Origin: Ignavibacteriota bacterium
GTDB taxonomy: Bacteria > Bacteroidota > UBA10030 > UBA6906
DNA: 5,350 bases
Assembly: GCA_003161755.1 (NCBI GenBank)
Contig: PMNP01000142.1
Span: 10,503-15,852 of the forward strand
Direction of reading: 5' to 3'
The notes beneath the pieces are model-generated. The model did no database searches, was not told the origin of the DNA, and saw only the letters and a program-made list of their open reading frames with translations. Shown here piece after piece: positions 1 through 5,350 of this stretch (the first letter of the stretch is position 1; the number at the start of each line of letters is the position of its first letter). The position numbers and the translations under genes were made by a program.

Positions 1-1031
1 GGCACGGCCGTTTCCGTGCCACCGACACCGCTGACCGAAATTTCTGGAGGCAAGATACCGAGGAACGCAATGGTCTGTGCCAACCCGCTGCCACCTTGTC
101 CACCATGGGAAACGCCGCCGTGAAGTGTGACGGGCGAGATCGCTGTACTGGCTCCCGGTATTGCCTTGACATAGAATGAAGTGTCAGCATCCCCAATGTT
201 CTGGATCACCATGTGAACGATGGAGGCAGTGTCCACCTGGAACGTAAACGTATACTCTCCCAACACATTGGTGGTGAATGTTCTCGCGGTTTGTGCATTC
301 GGTGAAATTACCGTTGAAGTCACCAGAGCACCAGCGACCGGATTCCCCGTCAACCCGTCCTGCACCACTCCTCCCAGTGTTGCAAAGAGTGCGGCTTTGG
401 AAGCCAGGCGAGCAAGGACGTTTGTGATCTGACCGAACGTTGCCAATACCGTTATCGTCGTGTCATTGAAGCGTCCCCGCGTATCATGCATGATGAGGTC
501 TACCGAAAATGGGGCGTTTCCCACCGTGCTATCGACGGGAATGTTCACCGTGAAACGGCCGGTCGTGTCGCTCACAACCACTTGCTGGCTCATAGAGGAT
601 CCCGAAGCCGTAATCGTGATACCCGGAATCGCCACATCGCCCAACAATGGATTCTTGAGCGCCCCTCGAATGCTCGCCGGACCGTAGGGGATTTTGGAAA
701 TCATATAAACGCTGATCGTTGTGGTCCTCAACACCACCAGGCTAGCTACCACGAGGGTGTCCCGATAGCCTTGTTTGCTAAACGTAAGAGTTGCTGAACC
801 GAGGCTATCAACCTTGAACTTCAGATAGAACGATCCGTCATTCGCGGTAGTGGTAGTCTGATTGTTTTCTCCTGTCACTGTCACGCCGGCAATCGGCACT
901 CCGAGAAATGCGTCGGTGACAACGCCGGATACCGTACTGTAACCCGGTTCAGGAGCAGTGGCGTCGTTTGTGCACGTCACAAACAGCACCGCCATCAGTG
1001 CAAAAACTGGAAGAAGTCTCAGGGTTCTCAT
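1..1031 (-). CDS. Probable lipoprotein with three carboxypeptidase-regulatory-like repeats (3' end beyond window)
   Basis: This frame is open from the ATG at 1031 to the window edge (343 codons, no stop), so the C-terminus is missing. Residues 1-19 form a short positively charged, hydrophobic signal sequence (MRTLRLLPVFALMAVLFVT) followed by Cys20 and a polar, Pro-containing stretch. This suggests lipidation at Cys20, although the lipobox (F-V-T-C) is not canonical. Three beta-rich repeats follow (about residues 33-110, 119-209 and 217-306). Each opens with a 'G-V-V-x-D...G-x-P-(I/V)-A-G' type motif and has a central 'DG-S-F / TG-R-F / LG-E-Y' turn, as in CarboxypepD_reg-like/transthyretin-like folds. 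A Gly-rich linker (307-316) leads to 'PPEISVSGVGGTETAVP', which resembles the entry strand of a bacterial Ig-like (Big_1-type) domain. The gene lies 45 nt after the secretin gene with no terminator between them, so it is probably co-transcribed. Exact function is unknown; a surface adhesin or an accessory outer-membrane protein of the pilus is possible. Confidence 0.82.
   Translation of the reverse strand, partial: MRTLRLLPVFALMAVLFVTCTNDATAPEPGYSTVSGVVTDAFLGVPIAGVTVTGENNQTTTTANDGSFYLKFKVDSLGSATLTFSKQGYRDTLVVASLVVLRTTTISVYMISKIPYGPASIRGALKNPLLGDVAIPGITITASGSSMSQQVVVSDTTGRFTVNIPVDSTVGNAPFSVDLIMHDTRGRFNDTTITVLATFGQITNVLARLASKAALFATLGGVVQDGLTGNPVAGALVTSTVISPNAQTARTFTTNVLGEYTFTFQVDTASIVHMVIQNIGDADTSFYVKAIPGASTAISPVTLHGGVSHGGQGGSGLAQTIAFLGILPPEISVSGVGGTETAV
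114..935 (-). repeat. Three tandem CarboxypepD_reg-like protein repeats
   Basis: These are three diverged, in-frame repeats of about 78-91 residues within the lipoprotein gene, at roughly 702-935, 405-677 and 114-383. Aligned opening motifs are GVVTDAFLGVPIAGVTVT, GALKNPLLGDVAIPGITIT and GVVQDGLTGNPVAGALVT. Aligned central motifs are DGSFYLKFKVDS, TGRFTVNIPVDS and LGEYTFTFQVDT. The similarity is clear in protein but weak in DNA, so the duplications are old rather than recent tandem copies. Confidence 0.75.
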
Positions 1032-1040
1032 GCCTTCTAT

Positions 1041-1046
1041 CCTTTC
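1041..1046 (-). promoter_or_regulatory. Shine-Dalgarno site of the lipoprotein gene
   Basis: On the minus strand GAAAGG lies 9 nt before the ATG at 1031. A second purine run, AGAAGG, ends only 1 nt before the ATG and is too close to act. This supports the ATG at 1031 as the start, which also gives a complete signal sequence. Confidence 0.6.
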
Positions 1047-1076
1047 AAGTCACGCGTGTGGCATCAGTAGGGGTTA

Positions 1077-2300
1077 TTACTTTATGTGGCGGTCCATACG
1101 GTCCTGTTCCTGACGCCAGCGGTTCAGAATTCCGTCTTCTTTTCTCTTTTCTGTGATGCGTTCCTGCAATGTAGGAACGAGATCTGCTTTCAGAAGAATT
1201 ATGAGCTCTTTCTTGTCAAACTCTTCCCGATTGTACCCAAAGAGGTACCGGAGACCCAAGACATACCACGGAAGGTCCTTCAGAACGGGGACGCCGGTGC
1301 GAACAGTGTTCGTCTGGGTGGAATACAATCCGCCGATGATGCTCTCTTCTCCATCCAAGAGCAGGAGATTGGTATTGGCTTTTGTCCGATTGACAATAGT
1401 GGTAAGTGTTCCAGGTTGGACATCACTACGTTCGACTTCCACATTCAAATGAATAAAACTAACCCCTTGTTCGGTGAGCACTTGGGGCGTCACGTTGATA
1501 ATCGTGCCTGCGCTATAGAATTTATCTATCAAATTGCCTGCAAAGTCGCGTTCACGGACAGAGAAGTCTTGCCCAACCTGAATGCGCCCGGTCTCGCCGG
1601 AGCGGACAATGATTTCCGGACCCGAGACCAACTCGCCGAGTTGAAGGTTGGAGAACATCTTCGCGAGAACATCGATATTCGCAAAACTGATCTTCGGGCT
1701 AAACCCGACGTTAAAAATATCCGCTTTATTTTGATCTGCCCCGGCGAAGGTGGAAGCCAGCGTGAAATCCTTCGTGCTCTTCATGAAATCCCAGTTGATA
1801 CCCACTTCTTCAATGCGGGTAAGATCTGCTTCGAGAAGATACGCGCTAATCTTCACTTCGCGGCTCTTGATGGATGCAACCTCTTTTTGAATTCTGGCGG
1901 CTGGTGCTGCACCTGCGGGGCCGGCGGCTTGTTTGGTAGATTCGCTGGCAGGGGAGGTGATCTGAATATATGAATCGAATTCAGTGTACCAGAGGTCGTT
2001 CTTTCTGCAGATTGTCTCAAGAGCGTCCTTCCAATGCATGCCCTGGATATCAATGTTGATGGGCGTGGTGCGCCGCTCGGTGTCAATCACGAGTTTTCCT
2101 GTAAATTTCTTGCTCACTTCGCTAATGATCGTAATCGCCTTGTCAAGCGGTGTGGTCGGAGCGATGGAGACAAGTTCTTGCGGGGAGGTATGCTCGCGAA
2201 AGGCCCGGCGTTCAGAAGAACTCGACCCCTGCGCATGCAAAGGAACGACCGCCACACACAAGAGAATGATCGCAGCTGCCATGATACGTGTCGTGTTCAT
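1077..2300 (-). CDS. pilQ: Short PilQ/GspD-type outer-membrane secretin (407 aa)
   Basis: This protein would form the outer-membrane ring through which the pilus passes. A Sec signal peptide is visible (residues 1-23, hydrophobic core AAAIILLCVAVV, likely cleavage after LHA). Residues about 46-115 look like one secretin/STN N domain (FTGKLVIDTERRTTPINIDI...WKDALETI). An Ala/Pro/Gly-rich linker spans about 116-136. The secretin domain runs from about 150 to 378 with typical signatures: VSGPEIIVRSGETGRIQVG, GTIINVTPQVL, LLLLDGEESIIGGLYS, VPVLKDLPW and KKELIILLKADLV. A charged tail of about 34 residues closes the protein. PilQ proteins are usually much longer, with AMIN and several N domains; those are absent here. 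An in-frame ATG at 2345 would put 15 polar residues before the signal peptide and overlap the upstream gene, so the ATG at 2300, one base after the upstream stop, was chosen. The assignment as PilQ rather than another secretin rests on the neighbouring genes. Confidence 0.9.
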   Translation of the reverse strand: MNTTRIMAAAIILLCVAVVPLHAQGSSSSERRAFREHTSPQELVSIAPTTPLDKAITIISEVSKKFTGKLVIDTERRTTPINIDIQGMHWKDALETICRKNDLWYTEFDSYIQITSPASESTKQAAGPAGAAPAARIQKEVASIKSREVKISAYLLEADLTRIEEVGINWDFMKSTKDFTLASTFAGADQNKADIFNVGFSPKISFANIDVLAKMFSNLQLGELVSGPEIIVRSGETGRIQVGQDFSVRERDFAGNLIDKFYSAGTIINVTPQVLTEQGVSFIHLNVEVERSDVQPGTLTTIVNRTKANTNLLLLDGEESIIGGLYSTQTNTVRTGVPVLKDLPWYVLGLRYLFGYNREEFDKKELIILLKADLVPTLQERITEKRKEDGILNRWRQEQDRMDRHIK

Positions 2301-2301
2301 G

Positions 2302-3210
2302 CTAGTCCCATTCCTCTTTGTTAGGTTCGTTTTGCCCAGTTCCATAACGGATTGTGAGTTCGACCCGATCGATAATGCCTCCCTTGTTCAGCGTGCATTC
2401 CAGTCGGCCGTTCTGAGGATCGATCTTTGTCACGTATCCAAGATACACTTCGTCGCCTTCCTGCAACGTGCGGATGGCTTTGCTCTGATCCTCCACGAAT
2501 ACTTTCCCTGGAATGACCGCCTTCAACGAAGAGCGTTCTATTTCCACCAGACCCCGGACGTTGGGTGGAATTCCGCTTGAGATAACCGGGATGAACGGAT
2601 CGGAGGTGATGCTGGTTGGAGATATGATCCGATCGATGAGCGCGCCGGAAAGTTCTGCAACGGAAGAATAGTAGGATTGGACCTCCATGGAGAACGTCAC
2701 GAGCACTCCGCCCAGCTTCTTGTCGGTGGTCGCCACTTCGATTCCATGCAGGGTAAGGGTGGTGATCTTATACAAGCGGCGATCGTTCTCCATGTACCAG
2801 ATGAACCGATACAGGTTGGCGAATGGAGCTTCCCCCTTCAGGCTGTAAATATGATAGCCGTAGTTACTCTTGTCCACTCCCCCTTCGTACGCCACGTCGA
2901 GCTTGATGGGACCGCTCAGATCGATGAGATGGCTGAAGTATGCATAACTTTGCGCGGTCACATCGGCGGGCGGAATGATTTTGTTCCTCGTCTCCCAGCG
3001 CTTTTGTGTATCATTGAGCGTAGTGCTGAGATCGTTGAACTGATTTACGAGGTTAGGGGTATTTTGCAGTTCTTCATCGATCTTCTTCATCGATGCCTGA
3101 ATTGCCTTCACCTTCTTCGGTTGGTTAATTACCCGCCAGTAACCTCCCCCGATGAGGATCAAGAACATCAGGATCCCCAAGACGATGCTATTACGGAGCT
3201 TGTAGGACAC
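2302..3210 (-). CDS. pilOP: PilO-PilP-like fusion protein, type IV pilus alignment complex
   Basis: This is an inner-membrane protein with a short cytoplasmic N-terminus, one transmembrane helix (about residues 8-25, IVLGILMFLILIGGGYW) and a periplasmic remainder. A heptad-like charged helix (about 32-75) and a ferredoxin-like region (about 88-182, with ANLYRFIWYMENDRRLYKI and a final VTFSMEVQSYY strand) match PilO. A linker then leads to DPF (204-206) and a beta-rich segment to about residue 290, with VRGLVEIERSSLKAVIPGKV, LQEGDEVYLGYVTKID and a KGG..DRVELTIRYG ending. This resembles the PilP/GspC homology-region fold that contacts the secretin. PilO alone is usually about 200 residues, so 302 fits O plus P, and no separate pilP lies between this gene and the secretin gene. 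The start is GTG at 3210, supported by AAGGAG 7 nt upstream. The PilO half is fairly secure; the PilP half is inferred from motif layout and position. Confidence 0.8.
   Translation of the reverse strand: MSYKLRNSIVLGILMFLILIGGGYWRVINQPKKVKAIQASMKKIDEELQNTPNLVNQFNDLSTTLNDTQKRWETRNKIIPPADVTAQSYAYFSHLIDLSGPIKLDVAYEGGVDKSNYGYHIYSLKGEAPFANLYRFIWYMENDRRLYKITTLTLHGIEVATTDKKLGGVLVTFSMEVQSYYSSVAELSGALIDRIISPTSITSDPFIPVISSGIPPNVRGLVEIERSSLKAVIPGKVFVEDQSKAIRTLQEGDEVYLGYVTKIDPQNGRLECTLNKGGIIDRVELTIRYGTGQNEPNKEEWD
2311..2319 (-). promoter_or_regulatory. Shine-Dalgarno site of the secretin gene
   Basis: The minus strand reads AAAGAGGAA inside the last codons of the upstream gene, with its GAGG 12 nt before the ATG at 2300. 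It favours this ATG over the in-frame ATG at 2345. The stop at 2302-2304 and this start are one base apart, so translational coupling with the PilO-PilP-like gene is likely. Confidence 0.6.
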
Positions 3211-3217
3211 GGTACCT

Positions 3218-3223
3218 CTCCTT
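3218..3223 (-). promoter_or_regulatory. Shine-Dalgarno site fixing a GTG start
   Basis: The minus strand reads AAGGAG followed by a 7-nt spacer and GTG at 3210. The site lies in the 24-nt gap after the PilM-PilN stop. The next in-frame ATG falls inside the transmembrane helix, so the GTG is the credible start. Confidence 0.75.
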
Positions 3224-3234
3224 CTGTCGTTCGG

Positions 3235-4809
3235 TCAACGGACCGCTTCTGTTGCGGGAATGTCAAGCGAGTATTTATATACTTCCTGGTCACGGATGGA
3301 CTGAACGGTGACCTCTTTGAGAACTGCATTGTCGAATATTGCCGAAAATCTCGGAATCCGGGTGCGATAGGTGGTGTACCCGATCAGATTCAATGTTGAG
3401 CTCCCTCCTTGACCCGCATTGAAATCGGTCACCCAAAGGGAATTCAGGTCCTCCACACCGTTGGTGAGTTTCGTCAGCGTGCGACTCCACCGCTGGCTGC
3501 CCGGAACGAGTGAGTCGTACAACGCAAGAGATGTCTTGTATCGGTTGATCTGCTGTTGAAGGGCGTCGATGGAATTCGCCAATTGTTGATTCTCCGCCTG
3601 CTGGCTTTCCTTTCGCGTCAATTCATCATGGAGATCACGTAGTTCTCTGGTCTTTGAGGTGATCTGCCAAGTGAAGAAAAACGCGGAAATGAACAGGAGC
3701 ACAATCAGGACGTAGCCGTGCCACGCGAGCTTGAAAACGCGCTGACTTTCACGGATGGAATCGGGCAGAAGGTTGACCCGGTACATTGACTGACTCTTTT
3801 GGTCCAGGATGCGCCAAGCCGCGCCGATCGGGACTGCGAAAGCGGAAATTTCGGCTTGCTGCTCCGGCGGCAACGGACTGGTGTCCAACATGGGCACCAG
3901 GAGATAGTCGACTTCCTGATCGGGCAGTTGCTGCACGAGGAATTCCTTGAAGTCGATCCTGTGGCTTTCCCCCGCAAGGACGATTCGATGGATGCGCGGA
4001 AGCCCGAGATTGTCCTGTTCGAGGAGAAGTCTGCTATAGACCGTATTCTGCAGGTTCGGGGAGTCATACCCTTCGCCGAGAATCGGGGCGAATTGATAGA
4101 AGTGATCTCCCCGCATAAAGATAAGCCGCGTGAACTCGACACCGACATAGATGATGACGGTCACCTCATTGGCCTGGAGTTCGTAATTCTGGCGAACCAG
4201 GTTCATGAGCGAGACGTCGGAACTGTCTATGCCAGCAATCAGCGGAAGTCGGCCACCAAGGTAGCTCTTGATGCCTTCCAGTGAGTGGACAAGGCTCAGC
4301 CCATCTTCCCTCACGATGCAGAGAAGTCCACCCTCCTCGGTGTGGATGTGGTCCACGGCATCCATCATTGGCTGGAAAGCGCGGATGTTTCTCAGCTCTT
4401 CGAGAATCCGCTGTCGCAGCTTCACCCCTTTCAGTCCGTAGTCAGTCTCGAGCACGTGATAATAGATTGCCGGTTCAGCCAGACTGTACACCAGCGAGTA
4501 TTTCGTGCTCGGGTAGGCGGCGAGGAGCCTTAGGAGAATGGAACTGTTGTCGTCCGATTGGACATCGGCAGTGGCGGATTCCATGACCGAACCACCCGAC
4601 GAGACGGCAAAGGGGTCCGAGCCCCCGTCGGCGCCAGGAAGACCGATATCAACGCTCTTGTGCTCTGCCATCTTTGAGGCAAGCGTGGCCGTGCGCAATT
4701 CCTGTACAATCACACGCCTGCCTTTGACCGCAAGATGTGCAAGCTTCAAATCGAGCCCGTCCACAAACAGGCCGATGACGTTTTTGCTGCGTCCACTCAT
4801 TTCGGACAT
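3235..4809 (-). CDS. pilMN: PilM-PilN fusion (GspL-like), type IV pilus assembly protein
   Basis: This is a 524-residue bitopic protein joining two normally separate pilus proteins. Residues about 10-340 form a PilM-like, actin-fold cytoplasmic domain: a first beta-hairpin (VIGLFVDGLDLKLAHLAVKG), a 1C-like region (about 103-145), a second phosphate-motif region (VTVIIYVGVEFTRLIFMRGD, about 216-235) and RIVLAGESHRIDFKEFL (about 275-291). A polar Gly/Ser/Asp-rich insert occupies about 48-90. Residue 343 onward is PilN-like: YRVNLLP (the motif by which free PilN binds PilM), a transmembrane helix at about 363-381, a Gln-rich coiled coil at about 383-440 and a periplasmic ferredoxin-like domain to the end (WSRTLTKLTNGVEDLNSLWV, STLNLIGYT, RIPRFSAIFDNAVLKEV). 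The start is the ATG at 4809, behind AGAGGTGAGG; a GTG at 4836 in the same frame is less likely. It would link the cytoplasmic motor to the periplasmic PilO-PilP-like protein encoded 24 nt downstream. Confidence 0.85.
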   Translation of the reverse strand: MSEMSGRSKNVIGLFVDGLDLKLAHLAVKGRRVIVQELRTATLASKMAEHKSVDIGLPGADGGSDPFAVSSGGSVMESATADVQSDDNSSILLRLLAAYPSTKYSLVYSLAEPAIYYHVLETDYGLKGVKLRQRILEELRNIRAFQPMMDAVDHIHTEEGGLLCIVREDGLSLVHSLEGIKSYLGGRLPLIAGIDSSDVSLMNLVRQNYELQANEVTVIIYVGVEFTRLIFMRGDHFYQFAPILGEGYDSPNLQNTVYSRLLLEQDNLGLPRIHRIVLAGESHRIDFKEFLVQQLPDQEVDYLLVPMLDTSPLPPEQQAEISAFAVPIGAAWRILDQKSQSMYRVNLLPDSIRESQRVFKLAWHGYVLIVLLFISAFFFTWQITSKTRELRDLHDELTRKESQQAENQQLANSIDALQQQINRYKTSLALYDSLVPGSQRWSRTLTKLTNGVEDLNSLWVTDFNAGQGGSSTLNLIGYTTYRTRIPRFSAIFDNAVLKEVTVQSIRDQEVYKYSLDIPATEAVR

Positions 4810-4814
4810 GGTTT

Positions 4815-4824
4815 CCTCACCTCT
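4815..4824 (-). promoter_or_regulatory. Shine-Dalgarno site of the PilM-PilN gene
   Basis: AGAGGTGAGG on the minus strand ends 5 nt before the ATG at 4809. It contains two overlapping GAGG-type cores and lies inside the longer reading frame that begins at GTG 4836, which argues that translation starts at 4809 (524 aa). Confidence 0.7.
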
Positions 4825-4843
4825 CGTATGCACCACCAGCGGC

Positions 4844-4860
4844 CTGATCCAGGGGATCAG
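4844..4860 (-). other. Perfect 7-bp hairpin overlapping the pilT stop codon
   Basis: CTGATCC and GGATCAG form a perfect inverted repeat with a 3-nt loop. The stop codon TGA (4857-4859) lies in the 5' arm of the transcript. No T-run follows, so it is not a standard intrinsic terminator. It could be an intercistronic mRNA processing or stability element, or chance. Confidence 0.4.
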
Positions 4861-5350
4861 TCACCAACGCTGGCGGAGAGATTCATGATTTGCTGGAAGC
4901 GACGCTTGTTATTTGCTGAAACAACGGCGTTCTCCAGGGAGATTTTTTTCTGCAGATAGAGCCTCTTCAAATCCTGCTCCAGGGTGGTCATACCGAGATC
5001 TGCACTCTCGGCCATCATCTGATATATTTCACCGGTGTTATTATTCTTGATGGCGGCGCGCACTGGAGGCGTCATCGTCAATAATTCCTTTGCCAATACC
5101 CGTTTGCCATCGAGGCTGGACACGAGCTTTTGCGACATGACACAACTCAACGTATCGGCCAGACGCAGCCGGACGCGGTCCTGCTCGATGGGCGGCATTT
5201 CACCGATAATACGGTCGATCGTCTCCACTGCCGATGCCGTATGCAGCGTTGAAAACACCTTGTGACCGCTATCGGTGATTTCCAGGGCCGTCATAATGGT
5301 GTCGGGATCACGCATTTCCCCGATGACGATGATGTCGGGGTCCTGGCGCA
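4857..5350 (-). CDS. pilT: PilT-type pilus retraction ATPase, C-terminal part (5' end beyond window)
   Basis: This is the last 163 or so residues of a hexameric secretion-family ATPase that depolymerises type IV pili at the inner membrane. The fragment opens inside the Walker B region (RQDPDIIVIGEMRD), followed by the His-box (GHKVFSTLHTASAVETIDRI) that is characteristic of the family. The C-terminal part is of the PilT/PilU kind: RLRLADTLSCVMSQKLV, GKRVLAKELL and SADLGMTTLEQDLKRLYLQK. There is no tetracysteine zinc module of the GspE/PilB kind, which would fall just after the His-box. The segment matching the PilT 'AIRNLIRE' motif reads PPVRAAIKNNNTGEIYQMM, so it is divergent. The Walker A motif and start lie outside the window. 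The ATG at 5315 is internal to the gene. PilT and PilU cannot be told apart from this fragment alone. Confidence 0.9.
   Translation of the reverse strand, partial: RQDPDIIVIGEMRDPDTIMTALEITDSGHKVFSTLHTASAVETIDRIIGEMPPIEQDRVRLRLADTLSCVMSQKLVSSLDGKRVLAKELLTMTPPVRAAIKNNNTGEIYQMMAESADLGMTTLEQDLKRLYLQKKISLENAVVSANNKRRFQQIMNLSASVGD

Noticed and set aside
1051..1058. Palindrome CACGCGTG in the gap between secretin and lipoprotein genes
   Set aside because: An 8-bp self-complementary site with no matching partner or flanking promoter elements is easily due to chance; it is too short and loop-less to be a terminator.
1086..1973. Long plus-strand reading frame (295 codons) opposite the secretin gene
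   Set aside because: It lies wholly antisense to a gene with clear secretin motifs, its translation shows no recognisable domain, and its length follows from the codon pattern of the opposite strand.
2301..2345. Earlier ATG at 2345 as the secretin start
   Set aside because: It adds 15 polar and basic residues ahead of an otherwise complete signal peptide and overlaps the upstream gene by 44 nt, while the ATG at 2300 has a ribosome site and near-zero spacing.
1984..2580. Plus-strand reading frame of 198 codons across the secretin/PilO-PilP junction
   Set aside because: It is antisense to two well-supported genes and spans their boundary; no protein family is recognisable.
3070..3094. Short direct repeat of TCTTCATCGA
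   Set aside because: It lies in the charged helix of the PilO-like gene and reflects repeated Lys/Ile/Asp/Glu codons, not a separate DNA element.
2677..3399. Plus-strand reading frame of 240 codons opposite the PilO-like gene
   Set aside because: It crosses the gap between two minus-strand genes and has a His/Val-rich, family-less translation typical of a shadow frame.
4810..4836. GTG at 4836 as the PilM-PilN start
   Set aside because: The resulting extra codons coincide with the strong Shine-Dalgarno sequence for the ATG at 4809.
1077..5350. A complete type II secretion operon instead of a pilus operon
   Set aside because: The GspL-like fusion and the secretin would allow it, but the ATPase is of the PilT retraction type, which T2SS lacks, and the gene order follows pilM-N-O-P-Q. 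It remains a secondary possibility until flanking genes are seen.

Overview
The window is one co-directional gene cluster read entirely on the minus strand. In order of transcription, from high to low coordinates, it holds: the C-terminal third of a PilT-type retraction ATPase (4857-5350, running off the window); a PilM-PilN fusion (3235-4809); a PilO-PilP-like fusion (2302-3210); a short PilQ/GspD-type secretin (1077-2300); and the first 343 codons of a probable lipoprotein built of carboxypeptidase-regulatory-like repeats (1-1031, running off the window). The gaps are 47, 24, 1 and 45 nt, each start has a purine-rich Shine-Dalgarno sequence, and I see no terminator or clear internal promoter, so this looks like one operon. 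There is no gene-free stretch over 300 nt, and no tRNA, rRNA, CRISPR or mobile element was seen.

A secretin, an inner-membrane alignment complex and a lipoprotein mean a diderm bacterium. Base composition is near 50% GC by eye. Signal-bearing surface proteins with CarboxypepD_reg-like repeats followed by a 'GGTETA' motif, next to divergent type IV pilus genes, recall the FCB group (for example Ignavibacteria/Kapabacteria-like lineages). That taxonomic guess is an inference of low confidence.

Together the genes encode the envelope-spanning part of a type IV pilus machine. PilT would power retraction at the cytoplasmic face. The PilM-PilN protein would couple the motor to the inner membrane. 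The PilO-PilP-like protein would bridge the periplasm, and the secretin would form the outer-membrane gate. The most notable point is that the classical gene order pilM-N-O-P-Q is kept but compressed into three polypeptides: M is fused to N, and O to a PilP-like domain. The first fusion has the architecture of T2SS GspL. The secretin is also small (407 aa, one recognisable N domain and no AMIN domains). In the PilM-like half, both Asp positions expected in the phosphate-binding motifs of the actin fold appear replaced by aromatic residues. The lipoprotein at the end of the cluster has no recognised link to pili and is a candidate accessory or surface component.
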